A DNA stretch of 44,874 bases from an uncultured Lachnospiraceae bacterium (GCA_947624875.1 CANQMA010000010.1:1-44874), one strand, 5' to 3'. Counted from the stretch's first letter, positions 32,392-42,650 are shown. Numbers and translations: made by a program. The notes: generated by a model not told the origin, from the letters alone.

Positions 32392-34962
32392 ATGGGCGTA
32401 ATTAGTAAAATAGTGGGTTCACATAGTGAACGCGAATTGAAAAGACATCAAAAAACGGTCGATAAAGTATTGAGCTTAAAACCGGAGATGGAACAGTTGT
32501 CCGATGAGGAAATGAGTGCAAAGACGCAGGAGTTTAAAAATCGTCTGGCAGAAGGAGAGACGCTGGATGACATTCTGCCGGAAGCATATGCGCTTGTGCG
32601 CGAGGCGACCAGAAGAATTTTGGGCACGGAGCATTATCCATGTCAGATTCAGGGTGGTATCATTCTTCATGAAGGACGTATCGCCGAGATGAAAACCGGT
32701 GAAGGTAAGACACAGACCTGTCTGCTGCCGGCATACTTAAATGCATTGGAAGGGAAGGGTGTTCATATCGTGACGGTCAATGAATATCTGGCTACCCGTG
32801 ATGCGGAATGGATGGGACAGGTACACAGAGCGCTCGGACTTACGGTGGGATGTGTTTTGGCCGATATGGACCAGGATGAAAAGAAACAGGCATACGACTG
32901 TGACATTACTTATATTACAAATAATGAACTTGGTTTCGACTATTTGCGTGATAACATGGTAGTTTACAAGGAACAGCTCGTACAGAGAGGCCTTCATTAC
33001 TGTATTATCGACGAGGTTGACTCCGTTCTGATCGACGAGGCGAGAACGCCGCTGATTATTTCAGGACAGAGTGGAAAATCTACAAAACTCTATGAGATGT
33101 GTGATATTCTTGCCAGACAGTTGGAACGGGGCACGGCAAAACCGGAACTGAGCAAGATGGACGCAATCATGGGCGTGGATATTGAGGAGGACGGAGATTT
33201 TCTTGTCAATGAAAAAGACAAGATTGTGACGCTGACTGCACAGGGAATTGAAAAAGTAGAAAAATTCTTTCATATAGAAAATTATGCCGATGCTGAAAAT
33301 TTGGAATTACAGCATAATGTAATCCTTGCGCTTCGTGCACACAACTTAATGCATCGGGATCAGGATTATGTCGTAAAAGATGAAGAAGTTTTGATTGTCG
33401 ATGAATTTACCGGACGTATCATGCCGGGACGTCGTTATTCTGACGGGCTTCATCAGGCAATCGAGGCAAAAGAACATGTCAAGGTCAACAGAGAAAGCAA
33501 GACATTAGCAACAATTACATTCCAGAACTTTTTTAATAAGTATGAAAAGAAAGCCGGCATGACCGGTACTGCATTGACGGAAGAAAAGGAATTTCGGGAT
33601 ATTTACAGTATGGACGTTGTGGAAATCCCGACCAACAAACCGATTGCCAGAATTGACCACGAAGATGCAATGTACAAGACGCGCAGGGGAAAACTCCACG
33701 CGGTCATTAACGATATTGTGGCTTCTTACAAAAAAGGCCAGCCGGTTCTGGTCGGTACCATCAATATTGATTCTTCTGAGGAAATCAGCGCCCTGCTCCG
33801 AAAACAGGGAGTTCCGCATAAAGTGTTAAACGCCAAGTTCCACGAAATGGAGGCAGAAATTGTTGCCGAGGCAGGAAGACATGGCGCTGTTACGATTGCT
33901 ACCAACATGGCTGGCCGTGGTACGGATATCAAGCTGGACGAGGAAGCAAAGGCAGCGGGCGGATTAAAGATTATCGGTACGGAACGGCATGAATCCAGAC
34001 GTATTGACAATCAGTTACGCGGACGTTCCGGACGACAGGGAGATATCGGTGAATCTAAATTTTATATTTCTTTAGAGGACGACATCATGCGGCTGTTTGC
34101 TTCTGAAAAGATGATGTCTGTTTTCAATGCGCTCCGCGTGCCGGAAGATGAGGAAATTCATCATAAAATGCTGACGAACACTATCGAGAGAGCGCAGAAA
34201 AAAATAGAGGGAAATAACTTCGGTATCAGAAAAAATCTGATGGAATATGATAAAGTCAACAATGACCAGAGAGAAATCATTTACGCAGAAAGAGCCAGAG
34301 TATTAAATGGCGAAAACATGCGTGACGCAATCATTAAAATGGTCAATGAAATCATTGAGACGCAGGTCAATCTATTCCTTCGTGACGACCAGCACGCAGA
34401 AGAATGGGATCTGGCAGGATTGAATCAGTCTCTGTTCGAAATCATTCCGATGAAACTGGGCGTGAAAGAGAGCGAAATCCGCGCAATGAGCAAGGCGGAA
34501 TTTGTTCAGCTCTTAAAGGAGAAGGCAGTACAGCTTTATGAAGAGAAAGAAAGTGAATTTGCGGAACCGGAACAGATTCGTGAATTAGAGCGGATTGTAT
34601 TATTGAAGGTGATTGACAGAAAATGGATGGATCATCTCGATGACCTTGAACAGTTAAAGCAGGGAATCGGCCTTTTGGCATACGGTCAGAGAGATCCGGC
34701 TGTGGAATACAAGATTCAGGGATTTGAGATGTTTGACAATATGATTTACAATATCCGTTTAGACACTGTCAAGACATTATACAATGTCAAGGTTGAGCAG
34801 AAAGTTGAACGCGAAGAGGTCGCGCAGGTGACCGGAACCAACAAGGACGACGACGGAGTGAAGAAACCGAAACAGCGGACTTCAGAAAAGATATATCCAA
34901 ACGATCCGTGTCCTTGTGGAAGTGGTAAAAAATATAAGAATTGCTGTGGAAGAAAAGCATAA
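32392..34962 (+). CDS. secA: Preprotein translocase ATPase SecA
   Basis: SecA drives Sec-dependent export. The 856-residue protein has nucleotide-binding domain 1 with [10 protein letters not shown] (Walker A) and the [12 protein letters not shown] box, the preprotein crosslinking domain, nucleotide-binding domain 2 ([12 protein letters not shown]) and the helical scaffold. The C-terminal SEC-C zinc motif [13 protein letters not shown] is intact. AGGAGA lies upstream of the ATG. It is followed by its own terminator and then prfB, a common order. Confidence 0.98.
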   Translation: MGVISKIVGSHSERELKRHQKTVDKVLSLKPEMEQLSDEEMSAKTQEFKNRLAEGETLDDILPEAYALVREATRRILGTEHYPCQIQGGIILHEGRIAEMKTGEGKTQTCLLPAYLNALEGKGVHIVTVNEYLATRDAEWMGQVHRALGLTVGCVLADMDQDEKKQAYDCDITYITNNELGFDYLRDNMVVYKEQLVQRGLHYCIIDEVDSVLIDEARTPLIISGQSGKSTKLYEMCDILARQLERGTAKPELSKMDAIMGVDIEEDGDFLVNEKDKIVTLTAQGIEKVEKFFHIENYADAENLELQHNVILALRAHNLMHRDQDYVVKDEEVLIVDEFTGRIMPGRRYSDGLHQAIEAKEHVKVNRESKTLATITFQNFFNKYEKKAGMTGTALTEEKEFRDIYSMDVVEIPTNKPIARIDHEDAMYKTRRGKLHAVINDIVASYKKGQPVLVGTINIDSSEEISALLRKQGVPHKVLNAKFHEMEAEIVAEAGRHGAVTIATNMAGRGTDIKLDEEAKAAGGLKIIGTERHESRRIDNQLRGRSGRQGDIGESKFYISLEDDIMRLFASEKMMSVFNALRVPEDEEIHHKMLTNTIERAQKKIEGNNFGIRKNLMEYDKVNNDQREIIYAERARVLNGENMRDAIIKMVNEIIETQVNLFLRDDQHAEEWDLAGLNQSLFEIIPMKLGVKESEIRAMSKAEFVQLLKEKAVQLYEEKESEFAEPEQIRELERIVLLKVIDRKWMDHLDDLEQLKQGIGLLAYGQRDPAVEYKIQGFEMFDNMIYNIRLDTVKTLYNVKVEQKVEREEVAQVTGTNKDDDGVKKPKQRTSEKIYPNDPCPCGSGKKYKNCCGRKA

Positions 34963-34965
34963 TAA

Positions 34966-34997
34966 ACAGGGGTTGGTTTTATCAACCCCTGTCTTTC
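34966..34997 (+). terminator. Terminator of secA
   Basis: ACAGGGGTTG (34966-34975) and CAACCCCTGT (34983-34992) form a perfect 10-bp stem with a 7-base loop; a CTTTCC tail follows, so the T run is weak and readthrough to prfB is possible. Confidence 0.75.
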
Positions 34998-35024
34998 CAT
35001 TCATGATTGACAAGAGAAAGAGGT

Positions 35025-36140
35025 ATGATTTTGGTTGAATTAGAGCAGTATAAATATCAGTGGTCAGGGTATCAGGAGCAACTGGCTGAACTGAAAGAAG
35101 CCTTTGAGGTGGAAAAGAAAAAAGAACAGATTCAAGAAATCGAAACGGCCATGGAAGCAGAAGGCTTCTGGGATGATATAGAAGGCTCTCAGAAGAAAAT
35201 GAAAGAACTGAAAAGTCTGAAAAGCAATTTAGAGATTATCGAATCTTTGGAAAATCAGTACGAAGATTTGGGCGTTTTGATTGAAATGGGTGATGAAGAG
35301 GAGGACAGTTCGCTTGTTTCAGAAGTGGAAAAAGAACTGCAGTCCTTTGTAGAACATTTTGAAAAAGTCAAAATAGAAACGCTTCTTTCCGGCGAATACG
35401 ATAAGTGCAATGCGGTGGTCAAAATCAATGCCGGCGCAGGAGGAACGGAATCCTGTGATTGGGCGCAGATGCTGTTTCGGATGTATTCGAGATGGGCGGA
35501 ATCAAAAGGATTTAAAACGGAAGTGCTCGATTTTCTGGATGGAGACGAGGCGGGAATCAAGTCGATTACCTTTCAGGTTTCCGGAGAAAATGCCTATGGG
35601 TATCTGAAATCCGAAAAAGGGGTTCATCGTTTGGTAAGGATTTCACCGTTTAATGCAGCAGGAAAACGCCAGACTTCTTTTGTTTCCTGTGATGTGATGC
35701 CGGATATTGATGATAATATTGAAATTGAAGTCAAAGATGACGAGATTCGTGTGGACACTTACCGTTCCAGCGGAGCAGGCGGACAGCATGTCAATAAGAC
35801 ATCGTCTGCGATTCGGATTACCCATCTTCCTACGGGAATTGTGGTTCAATGCCAGAATGAGCGTTCGCAGCTCCAGAATAAGGACAGAGCGATGAAAATG
35901 CTCAAATCAAAACTTTATCTGTTGAAAAAACAGGAAGAGGAAGAAAAGCGTTCCGGAATACGGGGTGAAGTCAAAGAAATTGGATGGGGAAACCAGATTC
36001 GTTCCTATGTCATGCAGCCCTATACGATGGTAAAGGACCATCGTACCAATGAAGAAGTGGGAGATGCGGGAAAGGTATTAGACGGATATATTGACCCATT
36101 CATTAATGCGTATCTGCATTGGATCAACGCCAATCAATAG
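35025..36140 (+). CDS. prfB: Peptide chain release factor 2, without programmed frameshift
   Basis: RF2 ends translation at UAA and UGA. The 371-residue frame carries the tripeptide-like RISPFNA (SPF) motif and SSGAGGQHVNKT with the catalytic GGQ loop. In most bacteria prfB needs a +1 frameshift near codon 25; here the whole gene is one open frame. A relict CTTTGA lies at 35102-35107, but it is read in another phase (GCC TTT GAG). The ATG at 35025 follows GAGG directly; a TTG at 35034 with 7-base spacing would give MVELEQYKY, which is close to the usual RF2 start. Confidence 0.95.
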   Translation: MILVELEQYKYQWSGYQEQLAELKEAFEVEKKKEQIQEIETAMEAEGFWDDIEGSQKKMKELKSLKSNLEIIESLENQYEDLGVLIEMGDEEEDSSLVSEVEKELQSFVEHFEKVKIETLLSGEYDKCNAVVKINAGAGGTESCDWAQMLFRMYSRWAESKGFKTEVLDFLDGDEAGIKSITFQVSGENAYGYLKSEKGVHRLVRISPFNAAGKRQTSFVSCDVMPDIDDNIEIEVKDDEIRVDTYRSSGAGGQHVNKTSSAIRITHLPTGIVVQCQNERSQLQNKDRAMKMLKSKLYLLKKQEEEEKRSGIRGEVKEIGWGNQIRSYVMQPYTMVKDHRTNEEVGDAGKVLDGYIDPFINAYLHWINANQ

Positions 36141-36198
36141 AAAATAAATTTTTGTTGAGGCGGCAGGACGAGCGTCAAAATTTGTTGATTATTATATT

Positions 36199-36242
36199 AA
36201 AGCGTGCTAAACTAAGGATTACAGTTTTTTCACGCTTTTTTG
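36199..36242 (+). terminator. Terminator-like hairpin after prfB
   Basis: AAAGCGTG (36199-36206) pairs with CACGCTTT (36231-36238) across a 24-base loop and is followed by Ts. Its T run is also the 5' arm of another perfect hairpin at 36236-36260 (TTTTTTGTCG/CGACAAAAAA). Confidence 0.5.
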
Positions 36243-36322
36243 TCGGGAAGCGACAAAAAAAGAAAACGTTTCAATTATAGAAATATCAAGAAACTGATTT
36301 GATTTATATATTAGGAGGCAAT

Positions 36323-37525
36323 ATGATCAAGGTAGCAATCTTAGGATATGGGACCGTCGGTTCCGGTGTTTTTAAAATCTTAAAAGAAAACAGCAATATT
36401 ATTACTGGAAAAGCCGGTCAGGCGGTTGATGTCAAATATGTTTTAGATCTGAGAGACTTTCCGGGAGACCCTTGTGAGAATGTTCTGGTTCATGACTATA
36501 ACATCATTTTAAATGATCCGGAAGTAGAAGTTGTCATAGAAGTGATGGGTGGATTAAAGCCTGCCTATGATTTTGTAAAAGCTGCTCTGGAGGAGGGGAA
36601 AAGCGTCTGCACATCCAACAAGGAACTGGTGGCAAAGCATGGCGCTGAACTCATCCGGATTGCTCACGGAAAAAACAGGAATTTCCTGTTTGAGGCATCT
36701 GTTGGCGGTGGAATCCCAATTATTCGTCCGCTCAATATGCACATTACCGCTGACAGGATTCAGGAAATTACAGGCATTCTTAATGGGACAACCAATTATA
36801 TCCTGACAAAGATGGGACGCGAAGGAGCAGATTTTGAAAGCACGCTAAAACAGGCACAGGATTTGGGCTATGCAGAAAGAAATCCCGAAGCAGATATCGA
36901 GGGATTTGACGCTGTGCGCAAAATTGCAATTCTGGCTTCTCTCGCAAACGGAAAAACGGTAGATTTTGAGGAAATATATACTGAGGGAATCTCAAAGATT
37001 TCTGCGGAAGATTTCAAATATGCAAAGAAGATGAACCAATCTATTAAGCTTCTTGCGAAATGTAAAAATGAGGAAAACGCCATTGTCGCTTCGGTGTCTC
37101 CGAGATTATTATCGCCGGACCACCCGCTCTACAATGTCAATGATGTCATTAACGGAATTTTAGTACGCGGAAATATGGTTGGAGATTTGGTGTTTATCGG
37201 AAGCGGCGCAGGAAGCCTCCCGACAGCCAGCGCAGTGGTATCCGACGTGGTTGATAGTGTAAGGCACTTAAATGTATCAACGACGATGACATGGTCGGAA
37301 GAAAAACTACAGCTGAAAGATTTTGCAGAGTCTAAAAAGAAATTCTTTGTGAGAGCAAAAGCGGAACTCAAAGAGATTGCAGATGTCTTTGGTGACGTGG
37401 AACTGATCGATGCCGGTATCGCCGGTGAAAAAGGATTTGTTACCGGAAAAATAAGCGAAGAAGAGTTTGCGCAGAAAGCAGAGCGCTTAGGCGGAATTAT
37501 TTCGAGAATTCGCATTGAAAGCTGA
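36323..37525 (+). CDS. hom: Homoserine dehydrogenase
   Basis: Hom reduces aspartate semialdehyde to homoserine on the way to threonine and methionine. The 400-residue protein has the NAD(P)-binding GYGTVGSGV, NGTTNYILTKM and the catalytic-domain GYAERNPEADIEGFDAVRK. The last 70 residues form a short ACT-like regulatory domain. The start at 36323 follows GGAGG by 5 bases. It is 76 bases upstream of aspartate kinase, its pathway partner. Confidence 0.96.
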   Translation: MIKVAILGYGTVGSGVFKILKENSNIITGKAGQAVDVKYVLDLRDFPGDPCENVLVHDYNIILNDPEVEVVIEVMGGLKPAYDFVKAALEEGKSVCTSNKELVAKHGAELIRIAHGKNRNFLFEASVGGGIPIIRPLNMHITADRIQEITGILNGTTNYILTKMGREGADFESTLKQAQDLGYAERNPEADIEGFDAVRKIAILASLANGKTVDFEEIYTEGISKISAEDFKYAKKMNQSIKLLAKCKNEENAIVASVSPRLLSPDHPLYNVNDVINGILVRGNMVGDLVFIGSGAGSLPTASAVVSDVVDSVRHLNVSTTMTWSEEKLQLKDFAESKKKFFVRAKAELKEIADVFGDVELIDAGIAGEKGFVTGKISEEEFAQKAERLGGIISRIRIES

Positions 37526-37601
37526 CAGCCGGAGGGCAGATGATATTCACAAGACCGAACAAACGACATAATGCTAATAATAAAGGATAAGAGGAGTAAT
37601 C

Positions 37602-38930
37602 ATGGGAGAGACAAAAGTTGTTAAATTTGGTGGAAGTTCCTTGGCAGACGCCAGACAGTTTCAAAAAGTTGCAGATATTGTATTGTCAGACGACAGCAGA
37701 AGATTTGTTGTCGCATCCGCACCGGGAAAACGATATGTCGATGATATCAAGGTAACCGATATGCTGTATGAATGTTATGAGAAAGCGGCAGAGGGCGAGA
37801 GTTTTGAGGCAGAATTCCAGGCAATCAAGGATCGATACAATACAATCATTGAGGAACTTGGAATCGAAGATTTTACGTTGGATGATGAATTTGAAATGAT
37901 TCAGGGAGCATTCTCCCATATGGCAGGGAGAGATTACGCTGCAAGCCGGGGAGAATATTTGAACAGCAAGATCCTGGCAAAATATTTAGGGTTTGATTTT
38001 ATTGATGCTGCAAAATATATTTTCTTTGATGACGCCGGTCTGTTTGACTGGGAAAAAACAGAAAAGAAACTGGCTCCAAAATTGGCGAAAACGCAAAAAG
38101 CAGTAATTCCGGGATTCTACGGTTCCGTGCCAAACGGTACGATTAAGACTTTTTCGAGAGGCGGTTCCGATATCACCGGATCAATCGTTGCCAGAGCATG
38201 CAGTGCAAAAATATATGAAAATTGGACTGATGTCAGCGGATTTCTAATTTGTGACCCGAGAATTGTAAATAATCCGGCGCCAATCAAGACGATTACCTAT
38301 GCAGAACTGCGCGAGCTTGCATATATGGGTGCGACAGTTCTCCATGAAGACGCAATTTTTCCGGTTCGTGCCGCAGGCATTCCGGTGAATATAAAAAATA
38401 CAAACTGTCCACAGGACCGCGGAACCATGATTGTATCAGAAACCGCAGAACCATGCGAACATATCATTACAGGAATTGCCGGAAAAAAGGGAATGTCCGT
38501 TATCAATATTGAAAAAGACAAGATGAACAGCGAGGTCGGATTTGGCAGAAATGTGCTTCGTGCCTTGGAAAAGAGCAACGTCAGCTTTGAACATATGCCG
38601 TCCGGAGTCGATACGATGAGTGTTGTCATTCAGACAGAAAACCTTACCGGAAAAGAAACGACAATTTTAGATGAAATCCGAAGCAGGGTTCATCCGGACC
38701 AGTTGTATATCGAGAGTGATCTGGCTCTGATTGCGGTGGTTGGCCGTGGAATGAAGAGTGCCAGAGGAACGGCGGCAATTTTATTTACAGCATTGGCAGA
38801 TGCGCGCGTAAATATTAAAATGATTGATCAGGGTTCTTCAGAGTTAAACATTATTATCGGCGTTACGGACGAGGACTTTGAAGTGGCGATGAGAGCAATT
38901 TATAATGCTTTTATTAAGGTAAAGAAATAA
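37602..38930 (+). CDS. lysC: Aspartate kinase
   Basis: Aspartate kinase catalyses the first step for lysine, threonine and methionine. The 442-residue protein has the kinase domain with KFGGSSLADA at the N-terminus, SRGGSDITGS and two C-terminal ACT domains (about 300-442). GAGGAG lies upstream of the ATG. Cotranscription with hom is likely; no lysine riboswitch is seen in the 76-base gap. Confidence 0.95.
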   Translation: MGETKVVKFGGSSLADARQFQKVADIVLSDDSRRFVVASAPGKRYVDDIKVTDMLYECYEKAAEGESFEAEFQAIKDRYNTIIEELGIEDFTLDDEFEMIQGAFSHMAGRDYAASRGEYLNSKILAKYLGFDFIDAAKYIFFDDAGLFDWEKTEKKLAPKLAKTQKAVIPGFYGSVPNGTIKTFSRGGSDITGSIVARACSAKIYENWTDVSGFLICDPRIVNNPAPIKTITYAELRELAYMGATVLHEDAIFPVRAAGIPVNIKNTNCPQDRGTMIVSETAEPCEHIITGIAGKKGMSVINIEKDKMNSEVGFGRNVLRALEKSNVSFEHMPSGVDTMSVVIQTENLTGKETTILDEIRSRVHPDQLYIESDLALIAVVGRGMKSARGTAAILFTALADARVNIKMIDQGSSELNIIIGVTDEDFEVAMRAIYNAFIKVKK

Positions 38931-38999
38931 ATCAGCTTTTGGCTGTATATTAAGAAAAAAACTTTCTGATTGACTTACCGGCACGCAGCGGCAAAACTG

Positions 39000-39028
39000 T
39001 TGACAAGTGTCGGATTAAAGCATATACT
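39000..39028 (+). promoter_or_regulatory. Sigma-A promoter for the riboswitch-ribU transcript
   Basis: TTGACA (39000-39005) and TATACT (39023-39028) have a 17-base spacer, ending about 25 bases before the FMN element. Confidence 0.85.
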
Positions 39029-39053
39029 ATGATACGTAAATAAAAACTGAAAA

Positions 39054-39175
39054 ATTCTTCGGGGCGGGGTGCAATTCCCCACCGGCTGTATTTGCGAAAG
39101 CATGAGTCAGCGAGCCGTCAGGCATGATATGGTGAGATTCCATAACCGACAGTATAGTCTGGATGAGAGAAGATG
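39054..39175 (+). ncRNA. FMN riboswitch (RFN element)
   Basis: The sequence has the conserved RFN parts: TTCTTCGGGGCGGGGTG at its 5' end, ATTCCCCACCGGC, the GAGTCAGCGAGCC block, CCGACAGTATAGTCTGGATG and GAGAGAAGA at the closing stem. FMN binding is expected to favour the downstream terminator and reduce ribU expression. Candidate competing arms ACTGCA (39178-39183) and TGCAGT (39218-39223) lie between element and terminator. Confidence 0.97.
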
Positions 39176-39240
39176 TGACTGCACTGGTAAAATTTTTACG
39201 GATGATGATTTTATCGATGCAGTGATGACAAAGGATTTCT

Positions 39241-39270
39241 GACCCCGGGTATTCCGGGGTCTTTTTCTTT
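39241..39270 (+). terminator. Riboswitch-controlled terminator
   Basis: GACCCCGG (39241-39248) and CCGGGGTC (39254-39261) form an 8-bp stem with a 5-base loop and a T run, 60 bases before the ribU ATG. Confidence 0.92.
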
Positions 39271-39330
39271 GATAAGTACAGCGCATTTTGCTGGCGGAAG
39301 AATTTTTCCTAAAAGAAAAGGAGAAAAAAG

Positions 39331-39939
39331 ATGAACAACAACAAATTATTTACGACAAAGAATCTTGTATTGATGGCAGTGTTTGCTGCATTGGGGGCAG
39401 TATTGATGTACTTTGAATTCCCTCTGACCTTTTTGGCGCCCGGATTTTACGAACTGGATTTGAGTGAAATTCCAATATTGATCGGCTCCTTTATTATGGG
39501 ACCACTTTCCGCAATTATTATGGAAGCGGTGAAAATTTTGATTAAAATTGTAATTAAACCGACGTCTACCGGATATGTCGGAGAATTGGCAAACTTCTGT
39601 GTGGGATGCTGTCTGGTCGTTCCGGCAGGGCTCATTTACAGATTGAAAAAAACCAGAAAAAATGCATTTATCGGAATGCTGGCCGGCACAGTTTTCATGG
39701 CGATTGCAGGAGCGGTGTTAAATTACTATGTCATGCTTCCGTTTTATGAGCAGTTTATGAGTATCAACGATATTATTGCAGCAGGTGCAAAAATCTGGCC
39801 GGTTGTAAATTCTAAATTCAGATTTGTCACATTCTGCGTTGCGCCGTTTAATGTGGCGAAAGGAATCATTGTTAGTCTTGTAACCGCCGTCATCTATAAA
39901 AAAATCAGTCTCTTTATTAAGGGAATTGGAAATAAGTAA
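39331..39939 (+). CDS. ribU: Riboflavin ECF transporter S component RibU
   Basis: RibU binds riboflavin as the S subunit of an ECF transporter. The 202-residue product has about six hydrophobic segments, an early MAVFAALGAVLMYFEFP and the ELDLSEIPILIGSF segment typical of RibU. The FMN riboswitch directly upstream confirms riboflavin as substrate. The energising ECF module is not in this part of the window; cbiMQO is metal-dedicated. Confidence 0.95.
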   Translation: MNNNKLFTTKNLVLMAVFAALGAVLMYFEFPLTFLAPGFYELDLSEIPILIGSFIMGPLSAIIMEAVKILIKIVIKPTSTGYVGELANFCVGCCLVVPAGLIYRLKKTRKNAFIGMLAGTVFMAIAGAVLNYYVMLPFYEQFMSINDIIAAGAKIWPVVNSKFRFVTFCVAPFNVAKGIIVSLVTAVIYKKISLFIKGIGNK

Positions 39940-39971
39940 CAGGGCAGCGCGCTCTTGAATTTGAAAAGAAC

Positions 39972-40000
39972 TTGTAACAAAGAAAGGATTTGTTTATAAT
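39972..40000 (+). promoter_or_regulatory. Sigma-A promoter for the tsa operon
   Basis: TTGTAA (39972-39977) and TATAAT (39995-40000) have a 17-base spacer. It should drive tsaE through ispD. Confidence 0.8.
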
Positions 40001-40089
40001 TAGGAATGATTATAAACAGATTCTTTTCTATTATGGCGGAAAAGTTCCGGTATTGGCAGACAGACTTTTTGCGCACAGTTGGAGGAACC

Positions 40090-40515
40090 ATGGTAGTTGA
40101 AACAAACAGTGAACAGGAAACCTTTTTGACGGGGAAAAAAATGGGAGAACAGGCATCCCCCGGACAAATTCTCTGTATAGACGGCGATTTAGGTGTGGGA
40201 AAGACCGTGTTTACGAAGGGCTTTGCGGCTGGACTTGGCATTTTGGAAGAAGTCAACAGCCCGACCTTTACCATACTGCAGATCTATGATGAGGGAAGGC
40301 TTCCGCTCTATCATTTTGATGTCTATCGAATCGGAGATTCGGAGGAAATGTATGAAATCGGATTTGAAGATTATTTGTTTGGAGAGGGCGTCACACTGAT
40401 TGAGTGGGCGAAACAAATCGAGGAACTGATACCAAAAGAGGCTCTTTGGATTACGATAGAAAAAGATCTGACACACGGGATAGATTATCGAAAAATTACA
40501 GTGGAGGGCATATGA
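40090..40515 (+). CDS. tsaE: TsaE, ATPase for t6A tRNA modification
   Basis: TsaE works with TsaB and TsaD in making N6-threonylcarbamoyl-adenosine on tRNAs. The 141-residue protein has Walker A GDLGVGKT, SPTFTILQIY and the HFDVYR motif. The start at 40090 follows GGAGG by 5 bases; the longer frame overlaps the promoter. It overlaps tsaB by 4 bases (ATGA). Confidence 0.95.
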   Translation: MVVETNSEQETFLTGKKMGEQASPGQILCIDGDLGVGKTVFTKGFAAGLGILEEVNSPTFTILQIYDEGRLPLYHFDVYRIGDSEEMYEIGFEDYLFGEGVTLIEWAKQIEELIPKEALWITIEKDLTHGIDYRKITVEGI

Positions 40516-41225
40516 AAATATTAGCAATAGACAGTTCATCCATGGTGGCAACCGTAGCAATCGCCACAGAAGAAACCATTGTTGCGGAATATACGGTCAA
40601 TCATAAGAAGACCCATTCCCAGACACTGCTTCCTATGATTGATGAGATTATCCGCATGACGGAAACAGATAAAGAAAGTATTGACGCCATCGCCGTTACC
40701 GGTGGACCTGGTTCTTACACGGGACTGCGCATTGGGAGCGCCACTGCGAAAGGAATCGGTCTCGCGCTGGAAATCCCTGTGATTAACGTGCCGACTATCG
40801 ATGCGCTGGCATACAATCTCTATTCTTCCCGATATATTGTCTGTCCAATCATGGACGCGCGCAGAGGTCAGGTTTATACGGGAATCTACCGGTTTCAGGG
40901 AACGGAAATGGAAATCATTCATCCGCAATGTATGATGATGATTCAGGATTTGATATATGAGTTGGATAAAATTGGAATGCCGGTCATGTTTTTGGGAGAC
41001 GGCGTTTTAGTACATCAGGAACTGATTGATTCGACAATGGCGGTCGAACATCACTATGCGCCAATATCCATGAACCGGCATAAGGCGTCCAGTCTGGCAG
41101 CATTGGCCGTGCAATACTATCAGCAGGGCAAAGTGGAGACGGCTATGGAACATTATCCGGATTATCTGCGCGCATCGCAGGCAGAGCGGGAATTACAAGA
41201 AAAGACGGAATCCAAATCTTCATAA
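40512..41225 (+). CDS. tsaB: TsaB, t6A complex subunit
   Basis: The 237-residue protein is the TsaB scaffold partner of TsaD, an ASKHA-fold relative without the metal-binding motif. MKILAIDSSS, the GGPGSYTGLRIG block and VINVPTIDAL are typical. Start and tsaE stop overlap (ATGA), indicating translational coupling. The longer frame from 40404 lies within tsaE. Confidence 0.95.
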   Translation: MKILAIDSSSMVATVAIATEETIVAEYTVNHKKTHSQTLLPMIDEIIRMTETDKESIDAIAVTGGPGSYTGLRIGSATAKGIGLALEIPVINVPTIDALAYNLYSSRYIVCPIMDARRGQVYTGIYRFQGTEMEIIHPQCMMMIQDLIYELDKIGMPVMFLGDGVLVHQELIDSTMAVEHHYAPISMNRHKASSLAALAVQYYQQGKVETAMEHYPDYLRASQAERELQEKTESKSS

Positions 41226-41254
41226 AATCAGTGGGAGTACTTGGGAGAAGAAGC

Positions 41255-41692
41255 ATGAATTACAGGTTAATGAAACCGGAAGACATCGCGCAGACTGCAA
41301 TGCTGGAACAAAAAATATTTTCCATGCCGTGGTCAGAACAGTCTTTTATAGATTCGCTGAACAATCCGGATACAATTTATTTTGTTGCAGAAGAAGGTGG
41401 CGTAATTTATGGCTATTGCGGTCTTTATATCTTATTTGAAACGGGTGAACTGACCAATGTGGCAGTGAGCCCGGAGAAAAGAACACAGGGAATTGCCGGC
41501 CGGTTACTCAAGGAGATTTTCACACAGGCAGAAAAACAAGGAGTGACCGACGTCATGCTGGAAGTGCGCGAATCCAACCATGCGGCAATCAGCCTTTATA
41601 AAAAATTTGGATTTGTCCCGGAGGGGATACGAAGCGATTATTATGATATGCCGAAAGAAAATGCGTTGATTTTATGGAAGCATGGCTTATAA
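41255..41692 (+). CDS. rimI: Ribosomal protein N-acetyltransferase RimI
   Basis: This 145-residue GNAT protein resembles RimI, which acetylates ribosomal protein S18 in some species. The acetyl-CoA loop is seen in RTQGIAGRLLKEI, and LEVRESNHAAISLYKKFGF is the usual RimI C-terminal motif. The start at 41255 follows GGGAG by 8 bases. rimI next to tsaB is a common order. Confidence 0.92.
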   Translation: MNYRLMKPEDIAQTAMLEQKIFSMPWSEQSFIDSLNNPDTIYFVAEEGGVIYGYCGLYILFETGELTNVAVSPEKRTQGIAGRLLKEIFTQAEKQGVTDVMLEVRESNHAAISLYKKFGFVPEGIRSDYYDMPKENALILWKHGL

Positions 41693-41738
41693 AATTACAA
41701 ATTATTAAAGGATAGGCGATACTGGATAAGGAGGAACA

Positions 41739-42650
41739 ATGTTAGATGTATGTTTGCTGGGAACCGGCGGAATGATGCCGCTGCCCAGAAGATGGCTCAC
41801 ATCATTGATGTGCCGATATAACGGAAGTCATTTGCTCATTGACTGTGGCGAGGGAACGCAGGTAGCTGTAAAACAGAAAGGGTGGAGTTTTAAACCGATT
41901 GATATTATCTGCATTACCCATTTTCATGCAGACCATATCAGTGGTCTGCCGGGCCTGCTGCTCACGATGGGAAACGCGGAGCGTACCGAGCCGCTCACGA
42001 TAATTGGTCCGAAAGGATTAGAACGTGTTGTCCGCGCTTTGAGAACGATTGCGCCGGAACTCCCATTCCCAATCCGTTTTTTGGAAATCACACAGCAGGA
42101 GCAGGAATTTCAACTGTCGGGATATCGGATTCAAGCGTTTAGGGTCAATCACAATGTACCCTGTTACGGTTACTCCATAGAAATTGACCGGAATGGAAAA
42201 TTTGATTTAGAGCGGGCACGGAAACTCAATATCCCTGTTCAAAACTGGAATAAACTACAACATGGGGAATCAGTGGAGATTGACGGAAAAATTTACACGC
42301 CGGATATGGTCATGGGAGAGGCACGGAAGGGATTAAAGGTGACCTATGTGACCGATACCAGACCTGTGGACAGTATTGTGAAGGCGGCGGCAGGAGCCGA
42401 TTTATTTATCTGCGAGGGAATGTATGGAGAAGAAGGGAAAGAGGAAAAAGCAATCGGGTACAAGCATATGACATTTCGAGAGGCGGCAGAGCTGGCCGCG
42501 GCAGCACAGCCGAAGGAAATGTGGCTGACCCATTACAGCCCATCGCTTATTAAACCATGGGAATATATGGAACAGGTGACGGAACTGTTTCCAAATGCGA
42601 AAGCCGGAAAAGACGGGATGAGCATAGACTTAAAATTTGATGAAGAATAA
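41739..42650 (+). CDS. rnz: Ribonuclease Z
   Basis: RNase Z cuts tRNA precursors at the 3' end, needed for the CCA-less tRNAs. The 303-residue metallo-beta-lactamase-fold protein has HFHADH (61-66) in THFHADHISGL, further His/Asp ligands in YVTDTRP and GYKHMTFREAAELA, and the exosite region (about 150-200). GGAGG lies upstream of the ATG. It sits between rimI and tsaD. Confidence 0.93.
   Translation: MLDVCLLGTGGMMPLPRRWLTSLMCRYNGSHLLIDCGEGTQVAVKQKGWSFKPIDIICITHFHADHISGLPGLLLTMGNAERTEPLTIIGPKGLERVVRALRTIAPELPFPIRFLEITQQEQEFQLSGYRIQAFRVNHNVPCYGYSIEIDRNGKFDLERARKLNIPVQNWNKLQHGESVEIDGKIYTPDMVMGEARKGLKVTYVTDTRPVDSIVKAAAGADLFICEGMYGEEGKEEKAIGYKHMTFREAAELAAAAQPKEMWLTHYSPSLIKPWEYMEQVTELFPNAKAGKDGMSIDLKFDEE

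Noticed and set aside
37526-37601. Possible lysine riboswitch before lysC
   Set aside because: The gap is only 76 bases, too short, and no conserved L-box parts are seen.
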